DNA of 64,000 nucleotides, from assembly GCA_037903475.1 (NCBI GenBank), contig JBAJFG010000111.1, forward strand, positions 310,001-374,000, written 5' to 3'. Each line of letters opens with the position of its first letter. The stretch's first letter is position 1. The translations under genes and the position numbers were made by a program. The notes beneath the pieces are model-generated. The model was given only the letters and a program-made list of their open reading frames with translations, was not told the DNA's origin and ran no database searches. This document shows, piece after piece, positions 11,973 to 24,298 of this stretch. The DNA is from Ancylostoma caninum. Lineage: Eukaryota; Nematoda; Chromadorea; Rhabditida; Ancylostomatidae.

Positions 11973-12338
11973 TACTCAGGGAGCTTAAAAACCGCATCTT
12001 GCGTGAGATCGAATGATGCAAATCCTACGATTAAGACATGCGTGCTCATGCAAAACTAGGGTTTTTAAATCAATGGTTCTATACCAGCCATAGTCAATCC
12101 ATGCAAAACCTATGCACACCCACGGATATGCATGGGTTTTGCACGGGTATGCATGGGTTTTTCGTGCGTTCTGTATCGAATTTGCACCAGATTTTCGGAG
12201 AAGCATGGTTTCTGCATGGATATGCGTGGGTTTTGCATGTATTTGACCATTACAAGTATAGAACTATTGATTTAAAGATTGCATGTCTCAATCGTGGGAT
12301 TCGCTCATGCAAAACACGGTTTTTAAGTTTCCTGAGTA
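11973..12338. mobile_element. palindromic MITE with TA target site
   Basis: The two halves are inverted copies along almost the whole length. The left end is TA then CTCAGGGAGCTTAAAAACCG; the right end is the inverse, CTCAGGAAACTTAAAAACCG then TA. Internal matches include TTTAAATCAATGGTTC against GAACTATTGATTTAAA, and CGATTAAGACATG against CATGTCTCAATCG. A TATGCATGGGTTTTGCA motif repeats near the centre. TA flanks fit Tc1/mariner-type mobilisation. It has no coding capacity, although it creates long spurious open frames. Confidence 0.75.
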
Positions 12339-13215
12339 GAGGTAGGTTGATCCCTTTGAAAACGCTTTTCTTTTTCCAAAAACCCTGCGGAAATTTGGCC
12401 AGCGAGCCCGTGGGCAAAGGCTTGCTGATGTTACCCCAGAAACACGATGGTATGCATATGGAAATATTAACAGTTGTGACTTCAGTACATGAGCTTTTCA
12501 ATAAAATGGAAACGTAAAAACATGACGAACTGCAGCCGAGTGTTATCTCTTCGTGATCAATAAAAATCATGTTCATTTGGGGAAGTTCATCCAAGAGGGC
12601 AGTTTTCCACCAAAATTCCTCGATCACTGAAGTTCAGTCATCCTGTAACTAGAGACAATCTTTTACTTTATAGTAACTACTGAAAGACGGCTGTATTATG
12701 TATTTATACGCCTGACAGACAAATCTATGTGGAATAAAGTGCAACTGTAGACGACTGTCTAAACGTCTTCACTGCAACATTCTCACCACAGTGAGAGTAC
12801 TTGGTGCAAAATCATAGCAGGACAGTACTTCAAAAACAACACTTCAGCGGGAAAGAGAGGTTGGCGGGGGGGGGGGGACCCAGGCTTGAGTTTATTTATG
12901 CTTAGGGATAGGTTTCCAAGCAGAGACTTACTACCACTTTGTGGGTGTCCCACACCTCCCCAATTCCATTTTCCGCTTGTTCGGAAACATGCCAAAGTTT
13001 CTACAGGTTGAAGCAGAATATATGGTAATATTTGTTCCAGAAGGATTTCGGCTGAAGACATCGTCCTTCCATGTCTCTTCTACGACAGCAAGGAAAGCGC
13101 AGTGAAAACGCGGCTTATAGTACTATAAAGGTTATTGAGTTAGAATACTTCTTTACGAACAAGAATACTCGAAATGTATGAAGAATAAGTGAAGTGTTGT
13201 CGTGAGTACTTGCAG
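12339..13215. other. no firm gene; simple-sequence tract
   Basis: This holds a poly-G run near 12866-12878 and open frames on both strands with no recognisable protein. It is probably the intron before the exon at 13216. Confidence 0.3.
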
Positions 13216-14142
13216 TCTGTGGCCTAGTACGCTTCCTGGCAATAGTGGACATCCAAGATGTGCTGGAACACTGTTCTTTGGCAACCAGAGAACTTGGAGT
13301 AGTGGGAGTACCACGGCAGTATTTGCCAGTACCAAAATGGAGATGGAACGTTTCTCTGGTATGTGGTTTTATAGGATCTTTTTTTTGTACTGCTGAGACG
13401 ATCAAAAAAGTATCCATCATGAATCTGATATCTAATTGTCTAATGTGTAATTTGTATCGCTTGTTCCCTCTTATATTGTTCTTTCTTAGTTCTTGGAACA
13501 ACGAGAGAAGGAAACAGACGATAAAGACTTCGTCAAAGGTGTTTGATTGGTTTAAAATTCGTATTTGGGACCATTTCATAACCTCCAACTTCCTTACTAC
13601 CATAAAGCTGAAGGTTTCCTTCTAAGAGTTCGTTTTTACAAGTCTAAACAAACTTGAGATCACTTTTGCTGGAAACACTTCCGCCATCTTCAAAAGTCAT
13701 CTTGGAGGCGATTTTGTTTGTATGACCTGTAAACATCCATTCACTCTACTATTTTGAACTTTCCCCGAAGAAAAAGTTCAAAATATGTTTGTGCTGAGGT
13801 CTTTTGTTCGGACTAACATTGAAGCTAGGGGAACAATAGTAGACTAGGTACATAAAATGAACGGTGGCCCACTACTGAACTCTAGGAAAAGTGTCAAGAA
13901 TAACACATTATGACGCACGTAGTACGCAAATACCCCTTATCATGTAAGTTGTTGCACCGTGTTTCGTATAACCACACGTAGTCGTACAAGTAGTAAGTGT
14001 GTCAATATAATGGAAATAATTTCCTTTCCATTGTCATTTGATGTATGAAGTTGTGGTGGTACAGTCATAGTCAGCCGGGTGCATTTTTTTCTTAGGCAAT
14101 TCCCTAACACGGGTTTATCCCAACAATCCATCGTATGACTAA
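13216..14142 (+). CDS. last three exons of an unidentified protein
   Basis: Exons 13216-13358, 13490-13538 and 14096-14142 join in phase with good signals: TACTTGCAG acceptor, CTG|GTATGT donor, TTCTTAG, AAAG|GTGTTT and TTTTTCTTAG. They encode 79 residues: first CGLVRFLAIVDIQDVLEHCS and a segment ending PVPKWRWNVSL, then the acidic stretch FLEQREKETDDKDFVK, and the C terminus GNSLTRVYPNNPSYD before a TAA. The first exon begins with two bases of a split codon, so at least one upstream exon is missing. The gene may extend back to the exons at 9.2-10.9 kb. I do not recognise the family. A 162-codon open frame on the opposite strand is a shadow. Confidence 0.6.
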
Positions 14143-17100
14143 CACCTACTTTCCATCCATCAATATTCGCTGCAGAGCGGTTATGGAAGTTGCGGCATCA
14201 AAGTCCGCCAATGCTGTGAAGACGTCATTTACGTGTTCCGGAAAATGTGTCATTGTTATCACAAATATTGATAAAGGCGGTGTCCTTTATTAATACGGGG
14301 AGTTTTCGTGCACCTTCGTGGGTGGCATCATGTTGTACTAGGCATACTGTACTGGTGTGCGAAGGGACCTCCTAATAGATACGTAGAGATGAATACGAGT
14401 CAAATAACATGCTTCACATCATATTCTTATCGAAAGTTGAATTCAGAAGCATTTGCATCAAGAATTGATAAGAGATAAATCACATGTTTTCATTTCTTAC
14501 TGATTGTTCACCACGGACCAATCCGATAGGTTCCCGGAAGAAAACCAGCAGTGTAAATTGATATCAGAATCCTGAACATCTGGCGTATCGAATATATTCG
14601 ATGCAATAATTCAGTTTCCTATACTGCCGTTAGACATGAAAGGTGATAGATTGAGGCCTACTGGTTATTGAAGAACATTCTTATAAGCGCACCTCATTTA
14701 CTTCTGGATCAAACAAGTTTCTTTAGCGCATTCCTAAATTAAATAATAATAGAACCTGACTATTTCCATGCCAAGCTTTGTCTTTCTTTCATATAGCTCC
14801 CGGGTTGGGCGCTGCCAATTAGGCGTAATTAATTACTCAGTATCCTTAACTACTTACTGAAGCTGAAGCTTCTGCATTCATTTTCTTGCATACTAACGAC
14901 CTGCACATGCCTTTTGTTGCTGTTCTAGTAATCGAATTGTCTGTCAAATTTCTATTCATCACTGGATGACAGAAATATTTCCACTTAGAATGTTGGTAAT
15001 TGTGAAGTAAAGTTAACAAATACTTCAACCACGAAAATGACCCGGAGTTACTACATCAGTTGGTTAAGTCCCATCTTCTTTACCGGCGTGAATTAACACT
15101 GCTGATTTATGCAGCGGACCGTTCTAGTCCAATTACACTGCTTATGGTCATCACCTGATGACGCATCGGAAGATTTGCAGTAACTACATTAACTCACCAG
15201 TTACTGAATCCTGGATTGGGGCTGATTGCACTAATCTGCTGGGATTTTACTGATGAGTCACTTCTTTTTGAATTCGGCTCTGTCCTATCGCGTCATACCA
15301 GTCGTGGGGGCAGAATAATGCATATGTCGTGGGCGATGTGACGACATTGTCGTCACTTGTTTGGACAGGGCTTTTTGCGCCTCCTTGTCGCATGGAGCAA
15401 AGATCCGGAGCAGTTGAGGTAGTGAATATGAGGTTCAAAATGTTTCCTCCGTCGGCAAAGGATTAACTTTGTCTATAGGACGCGCTGAACTGTGCCAATT
15501 GGTCGAAATTCCGCTTTGTACAAACAGAGAAGCGGGAAAAAAGGTACGAGTACTTCCTGGATGCCATTGTGTTTAGATGGATGACGTTTGCGGCTCCAGA
15601 ACACCACAACTTACAATAGAAAAGGAAACTGACTACGTATGCATGTACGTAGCCCTCTGAGTGTTATTAAAATGTTACCAGTACAGACATATTATTATTA
15701 AAACTAGCTTTTTGTTCTAGCCAATTGGCAGATATATTAGACCGTTAAAAATTAACCACCTCATCATATGACTAAGAAGGTCAGAGAAGTTATAGAGTTC
15801 CAGCAGGATAAGTATATTCTACAGTTACTTCATTGGAGATCTCCTCTCTCGAATTCGTTGCTTTTCGCTTGCAGGTAGAAAAATGTAAATATGCCAACGT
15901 TTTGGTTTTACCATGCAGGTTTATTCCAAGACGTGACTAATCTGCGGCTCGATTATCAACGAATGAATCACGAATTTCTGGGAACTTTTTTCTTTCACAA
16001 CAGTTTCTTACGTAGTTTGGCAAAAGTAGGTTTCAAGGTAGAAAAAAAAAACGTTTCAACGGCGAACAACGAACCTGATTTGGCCCTTAGGGCTGAGATT
16101 TATGAAGTGTTGACAACGCGAACCAACATGACTGGTTTTTCTGTAGACTACATAGTTTTCGGAAATGCAGTACATAAAAGTTGGTTTGCTTGTCTGATTT
16201 TGTTTGGTTATGCATCCATCAATCCTAACCCACTGTCGGCATTTTTTACCTGTGGTTAGGTTAATTTCTTTTGGCATTCAGAAGCAGCAATACTCTGCTG
16301 TGCGTAGAAATCATTTCATTCGTACAAAATTTCTCTCAGTTGAGTCATATTCGTGGAATAATTGAGGAAAACATAAGTGCATGAAAATATTTTGATTTTA
16401 GGAATGATAATATTAGACTAATTGTGATAATTACGTAGCATGGAACAACATTGCAACATTGTAGAAAGAAAAAGCCAGCTAGATAATAAAAAAATACGGT
16501 GAAGTGAAAAGATGCGAGCAATAAATTAGATAAGGTATATACATAAAGGATAATTTACCAAACTATGGGGCTTTTGAATTTGTTTTTACTCGGAGTTGGT
16601 GGAGGTTGTTCGAGCTCTCATTGGAGGAGTAGACTGTGGACGCCAGCCAAGCATCTTTTCAACTTCTGAGAAACATCGACATTAATAAACATATTAACCG
16701 CTGGACAGTGAATAATTGTTGATGACACATCTGATAGCTGTGAAATTCTTGCAAATAAAGTCATATCTAGCGTTTGCTTAGGATGTAAACATGCTTTGTC
16801 AATGTTGAGTTATTTCAAGAACGTCGCGACCTACATTAAATTTGTTTTCTCAGATGAGTTGGCTGTCTTGAGTAAGGTCATGTTTGTGCTTTCCTCTTTA
16901 TCGAAACCATCACATATAAAGCCACATTTTCAGCGAAATTGCATTTTAAGTCAACTCCTCTTTTCTCATCTTTTCAACGGTTTCCTCGCAGGTGCTTGGG
17001 GACATGTGGCCCATTTCAACCAATACAGCATCATCGTCCGCTTTCTATTCGAATAGCATGAAATAGGGATGTTTAGATTGACAAGTCATTGGTCGCCCCT

Positions 17101-17679
17101 TGATGTTTATGTTTCCTCTTTGACCATTGCCGTCGTCAAACGAATCTGTGCAATTGTTGTGCGAGTGGGTGGCACGACTGTACAAAATTTGCTCATCCAA
17201 GCTGTTTTCTTTCTACACGAACCAGTACAACAAACAAGATCGACCCTCTTTCTTCTGATTTCCGGGTCAAAATTGAGTCATATCGATTACAAGAATAATT
17301 CTAAGGAGGTTTAGCTGCACCTTGTTTCGTGTCCTAAACCATCTCTAATGACTTTTCTTGCCATTGCGCCTAGGAGGACTTTTGAGAAGAAGAGAACAAA
17401 ATGAAAAGTTCATTCCAGTTAGCAAATGGTCTTGCCGTAATTTCAGGGGGGGGGGGCGTAAAATAAAGAAAAGGTGGTCCAACTAGATGATCGCGGTCTA
17501 TCGGACGTCGAACCACCTATAAGCGCCGATTTTAAATTCGCATTGATGATGGTGTGGACCAGATGTGCTTACAAATTACCTTGATGCTTTCTGCTGACTG
17601 GACCCAACTTTCATTTTGTAAGAGGAGATATATCGACTGTCATTCTGGTGAAACCCATTTGCTACCACCATCTGAGAGT
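14143..17679. other. long stretch without a supported gene
   Basis: Open frames here (for example 15891-16259 plus) lack splice context and known motifs. The sequence is AT-rich, and the block at 15.1-15.5 kb has the look of an old repeat. A G-run occurs near 17446-17456. No TIR element was found by eye. Confidence 0.35.
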
Positions 17680-17803
17680 CTAGAATAGTAGCATTGCTGA
17701 GATGACCAGAAACGAGGTGAAATGGGCCATCTCTGGAACTGTGATTTCCGTGGATTTCATCGAAGAGTAAAATGCACCAGGTTCGATGACTGCGTCTCCA
17801 GCT
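17680..17803 (-). CDS. weak candidate terminal exon
   Basis: After a CAATTACAG acceptor a minus-strand frame of 40 residues runs to a TAG at 17680. It reads GDAVIEPGAFYSSMKSTEIT near its start and ends in a hydrophobic FLVISAMLLF. An alternative frame over the same bases is open for 97 codons. No family or partner exon was found, so it may be chance or transposon debris. Confidence 0.18.
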
Positions 17804-18462
17804 CTGTAATTGTTGCTGGTAGAACGTCATTCTTATGAAACTGATGTAAGAATGCTTTAGAAACAGCAAATCTGACCTGATGATGTGCTGATTGCTTATC
17901 TCTACTTGGTCATATCTAAATCCTTTTAGCAGGACGCATTCATTGCTGGAAACTTATTTATTAAGTATTTGCACAGTATCGGAGCCTGTTTCCCTTAGGA
18001 CTCCACGCAACGGTCGTGAGGCCCGCCCTCGAAGTACTGCGTATTTAGGCGGGAGGACGATGACGAGGGCATAGGATCGTCATTCCGTGTTCAAGCGAAT
18101 TTCCTGCTTCCTTCTGGGGGTTCATGCTGTATTGAACTCTTTCTATCCATTTACATTCCATATAAGGCTCACAAATTAACCAAATTCTTAAAACTACCAC
18201 GCCATTAATGAACTTTACGCCTTGTCCATGCAGAGGTCCATCTGCCGTTATTACAGGATGAAGGACATAACTCTTACACCTGATGATTTGACAGAGATTC
18301 GTATCGACTCTGTGGATCCACCGATCAAAACGAGAGCAGTCAGTCACTTTAATTGGTATAGTATTCACGAACTAGCTTAATAATAAAGTAACTTTTCAGT
18401 TCAAATCGCATTCACTACCGGAAGTCAAACGTTCTCCTTATCGCCGCGAAAGCAAGATTAAA
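17804..18462. other. upstream region of the glycosyltransferase gene
   Basis: No exon is supported. The sequence just before 18463 would hold the 5' UTR and promoter of the next gene, but no specific element can be named. Confidence 0.3.
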
Positions 18463-21400
18463 ATGTTTAAAAATTCGGTCAGGAGAGGATTCAAAGGAAG
18501 CCTAAGAAGGTTAGCAACGGTTCCCTACTCGCTATTTTTTCCTTCATTCATTCCTCTTGCTTCATTTGTAAAACACAGACAATTACCTCGGTTCCTGAGA
18601 GCCATTCACTTTACTGGTCAGCCATTCACCTTACTGGTGACTTCTCATCATGTCTTATGATGATATAGTAACTTTGGCTTAGTTTGCTGATCTTCACAGC
18701 TTTTAAACAACTGGCTGCAGATTAGTCTCAAGAGCTACGGCTTTTAATTATTAAATGTTCATAATAGCAGTTACATGCTTCGTGCTTTGTTCTTAACTTT
18801 TCTTAACTTTTTGATAGACTGGAAATAGTCACACTTTTCAACAGTTTAAAATGGAATATGTTTGGAGTATCAAAATTGATCTAATTACTATTTTAGGCTC
18901 GAATCGTATGCGGGTCGGGTAGCAAAACCAGCGAATCACTACATCAGATGGAATCTGCTGTTCACATTTTTGATATTTTTCTTCATTTCATCGTCCGTTT
19001 GGATTCCCGCAATTCCTGCCTTGAACGTAGGTTTCTAAAAAAAATTTTTTACTGCCTTATTTTGGAGCGCTCTAGTGACTCCTTCATTGCAGGATTTTGC
19101 TCTAGAAATCGTGGTCATATGTTGCATAGTTCTTCACGTCCTATGGATGATAGCCGTCTTCAATGCGCTACGGTACACATGGCGCCTTAGACGTTATGCT
19201 TCCCACAAAATTGATCTCAGCAAGGCTTGTACTCATAGAATTTCGGGTTGCTCATCGTTTCGATGTAAGCTTCATGTTCCTGTTCAGGTTTACAATCCAG
19301 AGAAGGTAGAGATAAAGCATTTGGTAGGAATTTGCATCTACAAGGAGCCGCTGCAACTCATTATGGATACCGTGGATAGGTGAGACATTGGCGGTGCGAA
19401 TTTGGTTATTACGTATCTATCAAGCCCATCATTTTTCAGCATAGCATCCCAGCCAGATGCTAAACTAAAGATCACCTGTCTGGTTGGCATGGAAGGGGGC
19501 ACTCCTGAAAAGGAAGAGGTACAAATTTTGAGTCACATCCAATCCTGTAGTATTAAATGTGATGCTACAGAGTTTTCTAATAATTTCATAGAAGTACGAG
19601 TAGTTTCAGAAGAAAAGGCTTCTGCACGAGAAGTACGACTCCAAGTTCGATCGTTTCATTGTCACATTCCACCCAAAAGGTCTTCCTGGCGACATTCCTG
19701 GTTGGTAATTTGGGAAACTCACTTCCGCCATTTCTTCTATATTTTATTTAAACACTTTTTAGGCAAATGTTCAAACTTTAACTATGCTTGCCGTCAAGCT
19801 ATCAAGCAGCTTAGGCTGGACAAGGTCTGTTTCCTGAGGTTTACTAGCTTCTTTGTGTAGACATGGGGTGCATTTCAGGACTACCCTCTGGATAAGTCTG
19901 ACCACAAGGTGGAGCTGCTTGTGACAACTGGCGACTGTGATTCTATATTTGGGGAGAGGTACTTCGACGCTATGGAGGAGGACTACTGGAAGCTTACTCC
20001 CAAAGTGCGATTAGATTTACTTCTCTAAAAAATCTAAAAAATTACCAGTTTCTATCGATATGCCATTACATTGCAGCAGCGACAATCTACTGTTTGGCAG
20101 TCACCGCTGTTCTATTGCATTAATCTCGATAAGTCGCCTTTCTTCGTGAGAGTTACTGGTTTGTTGAGGTATGTTAAAATTGTCTCTGAATGTATAAGGG
20201 TCAACTAGCACTTAAAAATCCTCGTTTTCCGGTGTAACTTCCATTATTAAATGATTTACCTAGTGAATACTCGAAATTGGTAACCACTCTACATTTCAGA
20301 GCCTTTTTCATGATGGGCTACCTTATACCGTGGAATATCAACACAATGAGCATTTTCTCATTGACACTGCCATTACTTGAAGCTGGGGAATACACTCACC
20401 CAGGATATCAGGTATTTACATCCAAAATTAGGGTGCAAAATGCCTTTGCGACCTAAATTGTGTATAGTACTCAGCCGCCATAGTGAGTGCAAACGATTTA
20501 TGGAGCAGACATCAGGAACAATCGCAACAATGTTTCATTCGCTGCGCATATTTATTGGTCTTTAAAGAGCCTCTGAGAGCGAATTGTCAGCAGTATGATT
20601 CAGTAATCCGTTGCTGGTTGATATTTGGTAACAAACAGGAAAGAGTGCGAGCGATTCTATGTGGTCTAGGTCTGCGATTCCAAAACAGATATAATTAAAA
20701 CAGATTTTGTTGACATATGAAGTACACGTAGACAATGCTGTTGAAAATTATGTGGAATCTGCCAAGAATTGCCACCCACACGTCATTGCAAATAGATGAA
20801 GCAACTGTTTACGGAATATCGCCATCAAATATTTGTAAATAGCGTGGGGCTTTTCCGTTTAGTTTGAACATGGAGGTGTCGTGGTCAAGCAAACCAGCGA
20901 AGTTTGTTGAAGGTGTAAGCAAAGTCTGCTGTATTATCTGCATACCTAGCATTGATGTGCTAATTTTTTTGGGAGGAAGTGTGAAGTTACTAGTAGTTAC
21001 TTGCTTTACGTATAGCCATGGGAATTTTACATGTAGATTGTATCCAGAAATCTAATACAGAGAGGTCGAGATTTGTAAACTCTGCAGCCTTTTCGATCTC
21101 TTTCGCCGTTGCATTATATTATATGTGACTCAGTAGCTAAATACCAGCTTTTTTTACTTTTTAATTCAGCGGTTTTAAACTCTTCTCCTCCGTAAAACGC
21201 AGCATTTCTACAGAAAGTTTCCCTTTCGGATTTCTAGATAGATTGATGTGCAGGGATGCGCCCCGTTATCTGCTTTTTTGTCACGGATTTCAAAAAAAAA
21301 AGTTTGCAAGTTGATGTCCACATGTCGGTGCCACCCCTCTGGTTAGTAACTGGCTCTGAAACAAACGTTACTATCCCCTAGTCCCAGCCTTTGCGCTCAT

Positions 21401-22864
21401 TTTTTTACAACGTTACAGCGATGAAGCCAGTGAAATTTTCTCTCAAAGATCAAAGTTTTTCAGGCCATCGCTCAGTTTTTAAATTTTGTTTACTGGTGAA
21501 TTACCTTACTCAATTGTTTCAAGTCCTTGCTGTAACAATCTAACTTACGTCCGAATAAAAGTCGAATAACATTACTAATCTGATTACCAGTACAGAGCCC
21601 GAGTGAAAAAATTCGAATCCTGGGGAACCAGAAATCCGCAAGCACCTTCTTATCATCTCTCGCGGATTGCGATTCTCCCTCCTCTTCGAAAATCGGAAAA
21701 TCCATGCTATTCAAAATCGAACTTTGAATCCGAAAGTTCCTAGTGTATTATCAGCTTCTAAATAATGCAGAGTTTTTTCGGGAGCTCTGAAAGATGATTG
21801 CTGAAATCTTAAGTCGAAAATTTTCAGATGGACGATATCATTGCGCTAATCAGATGGTCATTAGCTGTCCGGCGAAAGTGCGTAATACGCGCGATTCCTG
21901 TGGCTACCCTCAGCGGTCCCACCAGCGGTAAATATTGCTCTTTTAGTGTGTATGCACTTGTTCGCACTGAATTAAATTAGCTGAATATTTTTTCAAATTG
22001 TTCTAGGTAAGAACTATGTTGACGAGTGGTACGAATGGGCCCGACAGGTTCGTAGATGGACGATAGGAGCAGCGGAGGTGTGATCATAATTCGGCTTATT
22101 ACTTCCACTGCTGGGTTATTCTCCATTTATTCCTCTTAAATTTAGGTGTTCCACTACTTTGTCATCAAGTTCTTCCGGCTCCCAATAATCGTTTCGTTTT
22201 CGTTTGCTGCTAAATTCGTCTTCTATTATGGTTTTCTTCTTTGCATTGCATCTGTATACACGATAGTTGCTCCACTTGTGGTAAGTTGCCCCTATTGTTT
22301 AAGACTCAAGCGTTGCTGATTTCGTTTAATATCAAAATTTCAGACACCAGCTATGCTAAGCGCCGTTAACCATGGTGTTTGGGGTTTGGTGATTCCGTCA
22401 CAGGACGTATTTACATGGATAATGCTCGGATTCCTCGGATTGCAATATATATGGTTTTTCTGTGTGTTTTTGGTGAACTATTTGTGTGAACCGGTGAGCC
22501 ATTCGATGCAAAACAGTAAAATTTGGACCATTCTCCGTGAATCTTTTTTTTGCAGGTATTCCCAGCTGGAACGAGAGACAAAACCGGTTTTATTCGCAAT
22601 ATATTCCATCTTATAATGACATGGCCAACTATTACTATGTATTGTATAGTGGAACTGGTAGCATTCTTAGAGGTAAGCCATTTGTAATCTTCACTGCTTT
22701 GAACCACAAGTTACATTTTACTGCTTTGAACAGCAAGTTATACTTAATCAGCGCTGCTGGTTTAGGTAACAGTACGTGGGAAATCCGTCTGCTCACACAA
22801 TGCATCCAAGAAGGACAACTTGGTCGCCCCTGTCACGACTGTGCCAGATAGAATGGAAGTTTAG
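18463..22864 (+). CDS. membrane-embedded family-2 glycosyltransferase (polysaccharide-synthase type), complete, 15 exons
   Basis: Fifteen exons join in phase from ATG 18463 to TAG 22864: 18463-18509, 18897-19026, 19093-19379, 19440-19518, 19610-19700, 19763-19824, 19879-20004, 20077-20168, 20300-20411, 21828-21927, 22007-22077, 22146-22280, 22344-22493, 22556-22672 and 22766-22864. The product is about 565 residues. Two N-terminal membrane segments (about 33-55 and 60-85) precede a GT2 catalytic domain. It starts at VGICIYKEP (about 137), with LVGMEGG, the DxD motif in TTGDCDSIF (DCD about 251-253), MDDIIALIRW (about 343) in the place of the TED motif, and QVRRW (about 389-393), the Q/RxxRW motif of processive synthases. 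At least three hydrophobic segments follow (about 400-445, 465-490 and 510-533), then a short Lys-rich tail. Known relatives use UDP-sugars at a membrane and extrude or transfer the product. The acceptor and sugar here are unknown. It is not a typical chitin synthase. Intron 9 is about 1.4 kb; the others are short. Confidence 0.9.
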
Positions 22865-24142
22865 ATAGTGATCATAATAAGACTGAATTGCGGGTTGTTT
22901 AATAATAGATATGCTTAACAAAGTTAACCTTTGCCTTTATTGCTTGTCAGTGAATAATATTTTGAGCGGTTTGGTTATTTTGAATGATGATATGGTATTA
23001 TGAATGAAAACCGCATGCTGTTGAAACTGGTAGTGTGTTGCAGTGATGTGTCATGATCACTATAGCTGTACATTCTGAAAAAATCTAGAACTTCAGCATC
23101 CACATTTTTTTGTTGTCGGCAGTAACACAAGTGTCCAAAATAGATGTACATTAGTTTTTTTTCACTATTATTATAATAACTCTGACAAACCGCTGTAACA
23201 CATCTGGCTCACAAAATGAACACATCTGGAGGTGTGCTAATTGCGTCTACCTTCCATTAGGATGACTCCACCAAGGCTTCTGGATGGCACATCTGGAAGC
23301 TAGAGAAGGTGTGGCTTCGTCGAAAGTTAGTGAACACATCGGGAACCATAAGTGGTAGTGGACTTTTGTTAGACATATGGAAGAGTTCGCAATGCTGGTA
23401 GAGCCGTCCATAAACGTTTGTGAACGCAACCAGTATGTCCTAGGATGTGTTCAATTCCTCTCTCATCTTGACTATCGGATGTGTCCAGTTCTATTTTTTA
23501 GTACATAGGCATGGTGAATTGTTGAACCACTGTTGAGAATGCAAAGCCACTTTAGCAATAGAAATGATTTTTGAGCTGTCGCAGATGGAATGTCAGTACA
23601 GTGAGAAACATCAAAAGTGCAGATTCACTAAATTGGGTATTGTAAATATTTTGGCGGAAACTTCAGCACAATACAATCGGATGGAAACTGCATCTGCTGT
23701 CTGCAAACAAAAGGCTAATTCCACGCGCATATGCGACGATTATACTCTGGTATTTACAACAGAATTCTTAACACGGAATGCATCCCACTGCTGAAAATTT
23801 TAGATGTGTCCTGATAGAACCATAATATTCCAGAGAAGGGTCACGGCAAATGTATCCATCGCGTACCTGTAAATGTACCTATTTTGCCTTGAACTTCGAC
23901 TGAACTCGTCATATTGTTGCGTCACTGAGGGGGTGCAGGGCAAAAATCGAAGGGCAAGAAATATGGAGCGAAGACCGGAAGACTATAAGGCAGCATATGG
24001 GTAATGGAACACGGTGACAAAGTAATACGTTACATGACATCATTTGTTAACGAAAAATATTGTTTCCTTGGAACAATAGCCTGGTGCGGCCCTGGCATTC
24101 TAACCATTTTGCTGAAGACAACCTTGAGTACCCCTATACTCA
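22865..24142. other. intergenic after the glycosyltransferase
   Basis: No exon with splice support was found. Short open frames at 23.2-23.8 kb are not recognisable. Confidence 0.35.
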
Positions 24143-24298
24143 ATGTCTTCAAGCGCCGCTTGCATCATTGAGATTACCCAAAGTGAAAGAGTCAACACGA
24201 ACGAAGCTTACCCATCGTTCGACACTTTTACCTTGGATGATCTCAATAATCCATCCGAGTCTAAGTATATGCTTAGAAGAGCCATGATAATCAAATAA
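24143..24298 (+). CDS. candidate 3'-terminal coding segment, unidentified
   Basis: An ATG at 24143 opens 51 codons to a TAA at 24296. The polar C-terminal part, NEAYPSFDTFTLDDLNNPSE then SKYMLRRAMIIK, looks like genuine protein. Immediately upstream, a different frame (about 24060-24165) is open and hydrophobic (GPGILTILLKTTLSTPILNV), like a membrane segment followed by basic residues. The two could be one membrane protein interrupted by a frame break, or the short ORF could stand alone. No family is recognised. Confidence 0.3.
   Translation: MSSSAACIIEITQSERVNTNEAYPSFDTFTLDDLNNPSESKYMLRRAMIIK

Noticed and set aside
12038..12517. 159-codon plus-strand and 125-codon minus-strand open frames
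   Set aside because: They arise from or overlap the palindromic MITE and contain its repeated TATGCATGGG unit.
13115..13603. 162-codon minus-strand open frame
   Set aside because: It is the antisense of two well-supported plus-strand exons.
15251..15290. CTGATGAG resembling a hammerhead ribozyme core (also near 30077)
   Set aside because: No matching GAAA with a paired stem II and no flanking stems; a chance match.
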